From: Prevotella sp.
GTDB taxonomy: Bacteria > Bacteroidota > Bacteroidia > Bacteroidales > Bacteroidaceae
Reading direction: 5' to 3'
Assembly: GCA_017470345.1 (NCBI GenBank)
Contig: JAFUEP010000036.1
Location: forward strand, 1-64,000
DNA: 64,000 nt
Shown: piece after piece, positions 14,774 through 22,594 of the stretch
Layout: every line of letters starts with the position of its first letter
Position numbering within the stretch: the stretch's first letter is position 1
Made by a program: the position numbers and the translations under genes
Notes under the pieces: generated by a model
What the model saw: only the letters and a program-made list of their open reading frames with translations
What the model was told of the DNA's origin: nothing
The model's database searches: none

Positions 14774-17017
14774 ATGATTAACAAGGACCTACTCATCGTA
14801 TCGCTCCGCCAGCGGGCTCTCTATCTGCCCGGCGTCGAGCCTCAACGTGAAGCCCGGCCACGCACGCTACAGCTGGTCGTCGAACTCCGGCAACTGGGCT
14901 TCAGTGTCTCCGAACCCTTACTCCATGCCCTCAACGGCCTCAGCGACGAGGACGGACAGACGGTCGTCGATGCCCTCAACGACGTGATGGGCACGCGACT
15001 GAACTGGGCCTCGCTCGTGCGCGGCTGGCTCGTGCCGACGGGCGAGACCGTCTGGGACCACTTCCTGACGCTCGTGGCCAACGTGCTGAAGTCGGAGATG
15101 CAGATCCCGGGCACGACGCTGCCCTGCGGCCACCTCATCCCCGAGGGCACGTTCCAGCTGGAGCGCTATACGGGCTGCCCCTTCTGCGGCACGCCCTTCC
15201 AGACGGCCCCGGGCGAGGTCTATCGCGGGCAGGGCTCGAAGCTGCGCCTGCTCACGCTCTGGGACGACCATGACCTGGAGCGTCACTATCAGGCCTTGCT
15301 CACATCAAAGACGCCCCTCGACGCCACGCAGCGCGCCTCGCTCGTCACGCTGCTGGCCCACATGCCCACCGCCGACCTGGACATTGCGATGAAGGAGACG
15401 CGCATACTCGTCGTCGACGCCCTCGTCGGCCTGCAGCGCGACGACGATGCCGCCCGGCTGTTCGCCTCGCCCGCCGACGTGCTGCGCTATCTGTGGTTCC
15501 GCCATACGGGCAAGCTGCAGCTGCTGCGCCCTGCCACCTTACTTAATATTGAGCGCAAGAACCAGCGCTACGGCGGCCATAAGGCGGAGGACATCGAGCA
15601 GAAGGTCGGCGAGCGACGCCGCCAGCTGCGCCTCAGCTATGGGCGTCCGTGGTGCCGCCGCGTGGCCCGATGGCTCAATGGGCTCACGATGCCGCTCGAC
15701 GCCCAGCTGGAGGCGATGCACCCCCAGCGCGAGATGTGGGTGCGCTTCGTCCGCGCCCTGCGCCTGGCCGAGTTTGCCCGCAAGCCGGGCTACGAGCAGC
15801 TGCGCACGCTCCTCGACCGCTTCTATCGTCAGGACTATCGCGTCTTCCAGGGTCGTGTCGACATGCGTCGGCGCGCCGGCGATGCCGACGCCGTGCTCGC
15901 GTTGCTCAGCCAGCGCCCCGGACTCTTCGCCCGCTGCCTCTTCTCGACGATGCTCACGTTCGGGCCCGACCGCGTCGTAGCGGCATTCCGCGACGTCGTC
16001 GGCCAGGTCCAGCCGCGGCTGCTCGTCTCGCTGGCCACGACGGCAGACCTCTACTTCGACCGCCGTCAGAAGCGCGTGGCCCGGCCGCTCTCGGGCGTCA
16101 TGCACCCCGTCGATCCCCATCCCTTGCTCGTCCACTATACTGACGACGAGCTCGACCGCATGAAGCGGCTTGTCAGCGAGCTTTATCTCGAGGCCATGCG
16201 CCGCCATTTCCAGCAGACTGAGCCCGTGGGCCGCCGCATCTATATCGACCCCGAGCTCGACCATATCCCCGTCAGCGTCGGCGACCGCTCGGCCACTGTC
16301 CAGGACATCTCGGCCACCCTGCAGGGACAGCGCTTCCCCGTCAGCAGCGACAGCGTCCGGCTCTTCCTCCAGTGGGGGCGCGACCTGCCCGCACAGCACC
16401 TCGACATGGACCTCAGCTGCCACATCCTGGGCGACGACTTCAGCGAGGTCTGCGCCTACTTCAGCCTCAATGTCAAGGGGGCTAAGCACTCGGGCGACAT
16501 CCAGCAGATTCCCGACCTCGTCGGCACGGCCGAGTATATCGAGCTGTCGCTGCCGGAGCTCATCGAGCGCGGCGCACGCCGCGTCGTCTTCACCTGCAAT
16601 GCCTTCACGGCCGGCGCCCTGCAGCCCAACCTGATGGTCGGGTGGATGTCGGCCGAACAGCCCATGAGCGTCAGCAACGAGACGGGCGTGGCCTACGACC
16701 CGTCGACCGTCGACCACATGGTGCGCATCACGGAGTCGAACCTCTCCAAGGGCCTCATCTTCGGCGTCCTCGACGTGCCGGGCCGCTACATCACGTGGCT
16801 CGAGATGCCCTTCGACGGCCAGACCGTCCTCAGCATCTCGCCCGAGACGATCGATGCCTACCTGCGCCGTCTGGAGCGCAAGCCCACCATCGGACAGGTG
16901 CTCCGCATCATGGCCGACGCCCAGCACCTGACCATCGTCGACCAGCCCGCCCAGGCCGACCGCGCCTACGACCTCCTCTGGGCGCAGGATGCTGCCGAGG
17001 TGAGCCGCCTGCTGTAG
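14774..17017 (+). CDS. large protein with RING-like zinc finger and TerD-like C-terminal region
   Basis: The 747-aa cytoplasmic product starts at the ATG at 14774; an upstream TTG would add two residues. Near residues 118-138 is a compact zinc-finger pattern: C118 and H120 in LPCGHLIPEG, then C135 and C138 in GCPFCGTPF, with the CGH spacing of prokaryotic RING-type fingers. The middle (about 240-480) is helical and Arg-rich (VLRYLWFRHTGKLQLLRP). The C-terminal third contains DLSCHILGDDF, EYIELSLPELIERGARRVVF and NLSKGLIFGVLDVPGRYITW, a pattern like TerD stress-response proteins. I believe it belongs to the MXAN_6230/SCO0854 RING-protein family, but this is from memory of the architecture. It stands alone, with its own promoter and no ter genes nearby. 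Confidence 0.65.
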   Translation: MINKDLLIVSLRQRALYLPGVEPQREARPRTLQLVVELRQLGFSVSEPLLHALNGLSDEDGQTVVDALNDVMGTRLNWASLVRGWLVPTGETVWDHFLTLVANVLKSEMQIPGTTLPCGHLIPEGTFQLERYTGCPFCGTPFQTAPGEVYRGQGSKLRLLTLWDDHDLERHYQALLTSKTPLDATQRASLVTLLAHMPTADLDIAMKETRILVVDALVGLQRDDDAARLFASPADVLRYLWFRHTGKLQLLRPATLLNIERKNQRYGGHKAEDIEQKVGERRRQLRLSYGRPWCRRVARWLNGLTMPLDAQLEAMHPQREMWVRFVRALRLAEFARKPGYEQLRTLLDRFYRQDYRVFQGRVDMRRRAGDADAVLALLSQRPGLFARCLFSTMLTFGPDRVVAAFRDVVGQVQPRLLVSLATTADLYFDRRQKRVARPLSGVMHPVDPHPLLVHYTDDELDRMKRLVSELYLEAMRRHFQQTEPVGRRIYIDPELDHIPVSVGDRSATVQDISATLQGQRFPVSSDSVRLFLQWGRDLPAQHLDMDLSCHILGDDFSEVCAYFSLNVKGAKHSGDIQQIPDLVGTAEYIELSLPELIERGARRVVFTCNAFTAGALQPNLMVGWMSAEQPMSVSNETGVAYDPSTVDHMVRITESNLSKGLIFGVLDVPGRYITWLEMPFDGQTVLSISPETIDAYLRRLERKPTIGQVLRIMADAQHLTIVDQPAQADRAYDLLWAQDAAEVSRLL

Positions 17018-17060
17018 CGGACTTCCTAAACAGCGAATTAGCACTGTTTCTTTTATAAAC

Positions 17061-17135
17061 CACGAATTACACGAATTATACGAATTATACGAATTGATAT
17101 TGGTTCGTATCATTCGTGTAATTCGTGTAATTCGT
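17061..17135. repeat. inverted array of ACGAATTAC-type motifs
   Basis: Four CGAATT motifs (17063-17095) face their reverse complements (17105-17135) across a short loop. The structure sits between two convergent genes and could serve as a bidirectional terminator. Confidence 0.7.
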
Positions 17136-17152
17136 CTTAATTTGTTGTTTTA

Positions 17153-17174
17153 AGGGAGTAAGGTTAGACCTGTA
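17153..17174. repeat. third, diverged copy of the AGGGGAGTAAGGTTAG motif
   Basis: AGGGAGTAAGGTTAGACC plus TGTA differs by a few bases from the two copies at 135-157 and 169-191. Confidence 0.55.
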
Positions 17175-17220
17175 TGCCAGGGAGGAGGAGAGTGGATTGT
17201 CTCATTATCATTTAATAGCT

Positions 17221-17266
17221 ATAAAATAAAATCACGGCGTGACGGCATGGCGTCACGCCGTGATTT
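17221..17266 (-). terminator. intrinsic terminator of the TonB-dependent receptor gene
   Basis: 16-bp perfect arms at 17229-17244 and 17251-17266 around a 6-nt loop are followed on the minus strand by TTTTATTTTAT. It lies about 60 nt past the receptor stop codon. Confidence 0.85.
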
Positions 17267-17271
17267 CATGC

Positions 17272-17307
17272 CGTCACGTCGTGGCGTCATGCCGTCACGA
17301 CGTGACG
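17272..17307. repeat. second CGTCAC-rich palindrome
   Basis: 12-bp arms at 17272-17283 and 17296-17307 use the same CGTCAC/GTGACG words as the adjacent terminator. Stem partners could be exchanged between the two hairpins. Confidence 0.6.
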
Positions 17308-17325
17308 AGAGTTTCGTGCGGCCCG

Positions 17326-19233
17326 TCAGAAGTCGACATTGACGCCGGCCATGAAGGTGGCGCGGGGCATGGGGTAGCCGGCCAGGATCTCATACTTCTG
17401 CCGCATGAGGTTCTCGCCGCGCAGCCACAGCTTCGTGGAGGGCAGGAGGCTGTAGCTGACCGTGGCGTTCACCAGGGTGAAGGTCTGGAGGTCGCTGCCC
17501 GTGTATAGGTTGCTGACGTGCTGCGTGCCGGCATTGAGGCCGAAGCGTCCCAGCTGCCAGCGGATGCCGAGGTAGTCGACGTATTCGGGCGTGCCCGTCT
17601 GCTCGCGGCCCTTCTGCTGGTGGATGTAGCTGCGGTTGGCGTGGATGCTGAAGTTGGGCGTCACGCGATAGCTGGCCTGCAGCTCATAGCCGGCATGCTC
17701 GAAGGCGCCGGTGTTGATGCGTCCCACGTTGCCGTCGGGCTTCAGGCCCGTGCCGACGAGGTTGTCGGCCTTGAGATAGAAGATGTTGGCCTTATATGAG
17801 AAGCGCCCGATGCGGTGCTGCCACGACAGCTCGTAGTTCCACAGGCGCTCGGCCTCGAGCTCCACGTTGCCGTTGGTGCCGTAGAAGTAGAGCTCCATCA
17901 TCGAGGGGTTGCGGAAGCCCTTGGCAGCCGTCAGCTTCAGCACGCCGCCGCTCGTCGGACGGGCCACGATGCCGAACTGCGGCACGAGCTCACCGCCCGA
18001 CAGGTTCTGCCAGTCGTAGCGCAGGCCGGCGTTGACGGTGAGCCATTCGAGCAGGTCCTGGCGGATGTCGACGTAGGCGGCCCACTCGTTGCGATAGCTC
18101 TTGCCCGTGCCAGCCTTGAAGTTGGTGGGGACGACGGAGCCGTCCTGCCGGCTGGTGTTGTAGGCATAGCCGTAGATGTGCTGATAGTCGGCGCCGACGG
18201 TCGTGTGGTTGCCCTCGAAGAGCTGGGCCGTCTCATAGAACGACACGCCCGTCAGCGCATCCTTCGAGCGGAAGAAGTTGGCGCGGGGCTGATTGCCGTT
18301 CGAGTTGGGCCCGTAGCCGTCGTTGATCTTGTGGCGGCCGAAGTTGGAGTAGACCATCAGTGCACCGTCGAGACGGTCGAAGTGGTTGCTCAGGGAGGCG
18401 TTCACCACGCCGCGCGTGATCCACTGGTCGGCCTCGAGCAGGGGACTGCTGACCGTGCCGGGGTGGGAGGCATTGAAGTGGGTCACGTCGGCCGAGAGGC
18501 GGGCCGTCCAGTTCGGGTTGATGTCGTAGCCCAGGTTGAGATAGCCGCCGTACTGCTCGAAGCCCATGTGGGGCCGATGGTTGTCGGAGCGGCTGTACTG
18601 GGCGGCGACGGTGCTCGAGAAGCGTCCCTGGCGCACCTGGTTGCTCAGCTCGGTCTGCACGGAGCCGTAGCTGCCGGCGCCGACGTTCACCGAGGTGCGC
18701 ACGCCGTCGTCGTGCATCTTGCGCGTGACGATGTTGATGACGCCGCCCATGGCGTTCGAGCCGTAGAGCACCGAGGCCGGGCCGCTGGCCACCTCGACGC
18801 GCTCGGCCATCATCGTCTGGTAGGCGTCGCCGATGGGATGGTCGAAGATGTTGGCATACTGCGGATGGCCGTCGATGAGCACCAGCACGCGCGAGCCGCC
18901 CGAGAGGCCTCGCAGGTTGAGCGAGCCCGAGCCGCCGCCGCTGATGCCGTAGCCCATGACGCCGCGGCTGGAAATAAAGAGTCCGGGAACCTCCTGCGTC
19001 AATGTCGGCAGGATGGAGGATTGGAAGTTTTCGGTCAGCTGTTCGCGGCTGACCACCGTGACGTTCATCGGCACGTGGCTCAGGCTCGCGGCCTGGCGCG
19101 TGCCCGTGACGACGACGTCGTTGATGCTGCCACCACTGATGATGGTCGAGTCGGCCTCTGCGGCATTCGTGCTCACGGCAGGGGCCAGCAGTGCAGAAGC
19201 GAGCACTGCCATCAGTTTGTTTTTGTTTTGCAT
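17326..19233 (-). CDS. TonB-dependent outer-membrane receptor (small-molecule type)
   Basis: This 635-aa protein has a signal peptide ending near STNA. The plug domain begins with INDVVVTGTRQAASLSHVP and includes GSLNLRGLSGGSRVLVLIDG, VEVASGPASVLYGSNAMGGV and INIVTRK. The barrel ends ATFMAGVNVDF. There is no carboxypeptidase-like N-terminal domain, so it belongs with vitamin, siderophore or heme receptors rather than SusC. The ligand is not evident. It is not preceded by a riboswitch and stands alone, ending at a strong terminator and convergent to the RING-like gene. A cobamide or iron-complex role is possible. Confidence 0.88.
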   Translation of the reverse strand: MQNKNKLMAVLASALLAPAVSTNAAEADSTIISGGSINDVVVTGTRQAASLSHVPMNVTVVSREQLTENFQSSILPTLTQEVPGLFISSRGVMGYGISGGGSGSLNLRGLSGGSRVLVLIDGHPQYANIFDHPIGDAYQTMMAERVEVASGPASVLYGSNAMGGVINIVTRKMHDDGVRTSVNVGAGSYGSVQTELSNQVRQGRFSSTVAAQYSRSDNHRPHMGFEQYGGYLNLGYDINPNWTARLSADVTHFNASHPGTVSSPLLEADQWITRGVVNASLSNHFDRLDGALMVYSNFGRHKINDGYGPNSNGNQPRANFFRSKDALTGVSFYETAQLFEGNHTTVGADYQHIYGYAYNTSRQDGSVVPTNFKAGTGKSYRNEWAAYVDIRQDLLEWLTVNAGLRYDWQNLSGGELVPQFGIVARPTSGGVLKLTAAKGFRNPSMMELYFYGTNGNVELEAERLWNYELSWQHRIGRFSYKANIFYLKADNLVGTGLKPDGNVGRINTGAFEHAGYELQASYRVTPNFSIHANRSYIHQQKGREQTGTPEYVDYLGIRWQLGRFGLNAGTQHVSNLYTGSDLQTFTLVNATVSYSLLPSTKLWLRGENLMRQKYEILAGYPMPRATFMAGVNVDF

Positions 19234-19388
19234 TTTTGTGTTTAGTTTTTTGTATCACACACAACGCAGCCGGACTCTTCGCCTTAAGCCTCCTCACGCT
19301 TGGGAGGGCATGACTGCGAACGTGAGCGATGAGATTAGAGAGTATAGTGTATATATCGCGATGTTATAATAACGCGCAGGGGCCGTTT
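19234..19388. other. gap upstream of the TonB-dependent receptor
   Basis: This 155-nt gap lies between the 3' end of the beta-barrel gene and the receptor start. I see no TAnnTTTG promoter, riboswitch core or terminator in it. Confidence 0.5.
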
Positions 19389-22300
19389 TTATTGCATGCG
19401 GCCGCCGCCAAACCCGCCACCGCGACCGCCACGACCGCCGCCGAAGTCTCCACGATCGCCGCGCCCGCCGCCGTCGAAGCCTTCGCCACGCTCACCGCGC
19501 CCGCCGCGAGGACCGCCGTCGCCGCCGCGACCGCCGAAGAAGTTGAGCCGGTAGCTGACGTGGAGCATGGCGTAGCTCGTGATGCTGTTCACCTCGCGGT
19601 CGGTCCATCCGTTGGCCGTGACGGTGCGGCTGAAGTTCGACTGCTGGTTGAGGATGTCATACCACTGCAGCATGACGGTCAGCTTCTTGCCGCGCAGGAA
19701 TCCGTGGGAGAGCTGGGCGTTCCAGATGAACTCGTTGATGTTGAGCGACTGGTCGCTGTAGCCGCGCTTCGAGAACATGTGCATGTCGGTGTTGAGCGTC
19801 GTCCCCCAGGAGAACTTGATCTGCGTGTTACCGCCGTAGGAGAAGTTCCACGTCGAGAGGTTGCGCGAGGCCTGCAGCTCGTTCTCCGTGCGGGCGTAGG
19901 TCACGTTGCCGTTGAGGGAGAAGTGGAACCACGAGTTGCGGTAGCTGAGCGACGTCGACGGCGTCACGTTGTAGGTGTGGGTTGTGTTGCGGTCGGGCGT
20001 GGCCGTGCGGTTCAGGTTGACGTAGCCTATCTGGTGGCGGTAGGAGCCGCGCACGCTGCCGCTGACGTCCCATCGGTTGAGCGTGTCGAGATTGAGGTTG
20101 AACGTCACGCCGCCGCTGGTCGACCAGTTGCCGTTGATGTTCTCCGGGCGCGAGATGCGGCCGCCCGTCATCTCGTTGTAGATGACGACGTTGCCGATGG
20201 CGTTGCTGGTGCGCTGCACCGACGTATTGGCATTGAAGCTCCAGTGGCGCTGCGCCTTGGGAATCATTTGGCCGAGGGAGTCCTCGATGAGCGTCGGCTT
20301 GCGCTGCATCTGGAAGTTGGTCGACAGGTCGGTCGTGAACGCCGGCCTCAGCCCCGGGTTACCCATCGAGATCGACAGGGGGTTGGTGTCGTCGTAGATG
20401 TCGAGCAGCTGCGTGATGTTTGGCTGCTGGGTGTTGCCGCGCAGGTTGACCTGCAGGTTGGTCTGCTGGTTGAATCGGTAGCGCATGTTGAGCGTGGGCG
20501 ACATGTTGGTCACCGTGCGCACCGTGTCGACGGGCCGGCCGAGGTATTGCTGGATGTAGTGGGAATGTTGGGGTTGCAACTGCAAACCGATGTTCATGTT
20601 GAGCTTCTCGCGCACCAGCCGCAGCTGGAGGTCGATGTTCTGATTGTCCTCAGTGCGCTCGGAGTAGCGGCTCAGGCGGTCGCTCAGGTACTGCTCGTAG
20701 GGGTTGTCGAGGAATCCGAAGAGCAGCGCCCAGTCGCGATAGCCCTGCAGCATCTGGTCGAACTCGAGGTCGTCGTAGTCGGGGAAGTCGTAGGTCGAGG
20801 GATCGTTCTTCTGGTAGCTGTGGTTGTAGCGGTAGCTCAGTTGCAGGAAAAGTCCCTGCGTGCCACCGCTGCGGCCGCCGCGGCCGCCACCGCGTCCTCG
20901 CATGGCAGCCTGGCGGGCCTGCTCGAGCGAGTCGACGGGCTTCGGGGGGAAGATGATGAGGGGTTCGGTGTATGTGGCGCCGAGCGAATAGCTGAAATTG
21001 CGGGAGGAAGAATTGGTGTAGCGGTTGGTCTGATAGGTAGAGTCGTCGCCCAGGATGTTCTTTTCCTGATAGAGATGGACGGCCGAAAGGTTGGCGCTGC
21101 GGTTGTCGCCGTCCGAATAGTTGATGTTCGACGTGAGGGCAATGTTGCGCCCCTTGCGGCTCAGCCTCCTGAACAGCTGGAGCTGTGCGCTGGCGTTATG
21201 GTTCGTGCCGTAGTTCAGCGAGCGGTTGCGACGGCTGTTCTGCACCAGCCCCAGGCTGTTCATCGTCGTGAGACCGTCGGCCTCGAGCGGGTTGGCGACA
21301 TGCTCGAAGGGGTCCTCGTTGAACGATGCCGAGCGGCTGAATCCGCGACCGTCGCTGGTCGAGAAGCTCAGGTTGGGGCGGAAGGAGAAGATGCTGAGCG
21401 TGTCGACGTTCCACTGCAGGTTCATGTTGGCCGTCCAGTTGTTCTGGCGGGAGTAGCTTTGGCTGATGCTGTTCGAGAAGGCGCCGCCGCGGGTGGCCCG
21501 GACGAAGTTTTCCGAGCCCGTGCGGTTCCAGTTGTCGGCGTCGCTGCGGTTCCACGTCACGCGGCCGCTCATCTTCAGGTTGCGGTTGTTCTCGTAGCTG
21601 GCGTCCAGTGCGGCCGTCTTGGTCTCGCGCTGGCCGTTGCCGTTGCCTCGGCCTCGACCGCCACGGCCGGTGAAGTTGCGGTCGTTGACGTTGTTGGCGT
21701 TGCCCATGAAGGTGTAGCGGATGCCGCCGAAGGGCTTCATGGCCGTCAGCCGGATGCCGTAGCGGTCGTCGGTGCCGTAGCCCACGTCGGGGTTCATCTG
21801 CAGACCGCGGCGGGCGCTGCGCTTGGTGACGAACTCGAGTACGAAGTCTTCGTTGCCGTCGTCGACGCCCGTCAGCTTCGCCAGGTCGCTCTTCTCGTCG
21901 TAAGCCTTCACCTTGTCGATGACGTAAGAGGGCAGGTTCTTCATCACGGCGTCGTTGTTGCCCGTCATGAAGTCGCGACCGTCCATCTTGAAGCGCTTCA
22001 CGTTCTTGCCGTTGATGCTGATCGACCCGTTGTCGTCGATCTTAGCGCCGGGCAGCGCCTCCACCAGCGCCTCGATGACCGACCCCTCGGGCACGCGGAA
22101 GGCGTCGGCGTTGTAGACGACGGTGTCGTCCTTGATGACCATCTTTGGCAGGTTGGCCGTGATGACGGCCTCGCTCAGCTGGACCACGTCGGGCGACATG
22201 GCTATCTGGCCCAGATCGGTCGTCCGGTTGCCTTGTTTGTTGAAATCATGACGTAGTGGTTTGTAGCCTAAGAAGGTGGTCTTCAAGACGTATTGCCCCG

Positions 22301-22547
22301 TGCCGATGCTGCTAAAAGAAAAAGAGCCGTTGACGTCGGTGAGGGTGCCGCCGACAAAGATGGTGTCGGCCGCAGCCTGATGGCGTCTCGGCTCAATCTT
22401 GAACAATTGTAATGTGGCTTTGGGCAATGCCTCACGACTGTCGCTGTCGATGATGGTGCCGGTGATGGAGGGCTTCTGGGCCACCGCCGCGGCGATGCCA
22501 AGGCCCCACAGCATGGCGATGGTCGCTGCCAGTTGGGATAGTCTCAT
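19389..22547 (-). CDS. outer-membrane beta-barrel protein with carboxypeptidase-like domain and Gly/Arg-rich tail
   Basis: The product is 1052 aa from the ATG at 22547 (MRLSQLAATIAML, signal peptide). Residues about 25-110 form a carboxypeptidase-regulatory-like domain (ITGTIIDSDSREALPKATL ... FLGYKPLR). Residues about 120-225 are plug-like (VIEALVEALPGAKIDDNGS, INGKNVKRFKMDGRDF). The remainder is a large barrel rich in Asn and Arg, as in the OMP_b-brl_3 family. After the last strand (VSYRLNFFGG) comes a low-complexity tail of about 50 residues made of Gly, Arg and Asp. There is no SusD partner. Transport or assembly roles are unknown for this family. Confidence 0.82.
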   Translation of the reverse strand: MRLSQLAATIAMLWGLGIAAAVAQKPSITGTIIDSDSREALPKATLQLFKIEPRRHQAAADTIFVGGTLTDVNGSFSFSSIGTGQYVLKTTFLGYKPLRHDFNKQGNRTTDLGQIAMSPDVVQLSEAVITANLPKMVIKDDTVVYNADAFRVPEGSVIEALVEALPGAKIDDNGSISINGKNVKRFKMDGRDFMTGNNDAVMKNLPSYVIDKVKAYDEKSDLAKLTGVDDGNEDFVLEFVTKRSARRGLQMNPDVGYGTDDRYGIRLTAMKPFGGIRYTFMGNANNVNDRNFTGRGGRGRGNGNGQRETKTAALDASYENNRNLKMSGRVTWNRSDADNWNRTGSENFVRATRGGAFSNSISQSYSRQNNWTANMNLQWNVDTLSIFSFRPNLSFSTSDGRGFSRSASFNEDPFEHVANPLEADGLTTMNSLGLVQNSRRNRSLNYGTNHNASAQLQLFRRLSRKGRNIALTSNINYSDGDNRSANLSAVHLYQEKNILGDDSTYQTNRYTNSSSRNFSYSLGATYTEPLIIFPPKPVDSLEQARQAAMRGRGGGRGGRSGGTQGLFLQLSYRYNHSYQKNDPSTYDFPDYDDLEFDQMLQGYRDWALLFGFLDNPYEQYLSDRLSRYSERTEDNQNIDLQLRLVREKLNMNIGLQLQPQHSHYIQQYLGRPVDTVRTVTNMSPTLNMRYRFNQQTNLQVNLRGNTQQPNITQLLDIYDDTNPLSISMGNPGLRPAFTTDLSTNFQMQRKPTLIEDSLGQMIPKAQRHWSFNANTSVQRTSNAIGNVVIYNEMTGGRISRPENINGNWSTSGGVTFNLNLDTLNRWDVSGSVRGSYRHQIGYVNLNRTATPDRNTTHTYNVTPSTSLSYRNSWFHFSLNGNVTYARTENELQASRNLSTWNFSYGGNTQIKFSWGTTLNTDMHMFSKRGYSDQSLNINEFIWNAQLSHGFLRGKKLTVMLQWYDILNQQSNFSRTVTANGWTDREVNSITSYAMLHVSYRLNFFGGRGGDGGPRGGRGERGEGFDGGGRGDRGDFGGGRGGRGGGFGGGRMQ

Positions 22548-22594
22548 GTAATTATAGACGTTTCCTCCATGCAAAGGTTTATTCTGGACCCCAT

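Noticed and set aside
15539..17113. 524-codon open frame on the minus strand
   Set aside because: Antisense to the RING-like gene; the plus-strand frame has the promoter, zinc-finger motif and coherent hydrophobic pattern.
19234..19388. possible second riboswitch upstream of the TonB-dependent receptor
   Set aside because: None of the cobalamin riboswitch core blocks, nor a clear TPP or FMN core, is present there.
19329..22256. 975-codon open frame on the plus strand
   Set aside because: Antisense to the beta-barrel protein gene; the product is Val/Ala/Glu/Arg-rich without domains.
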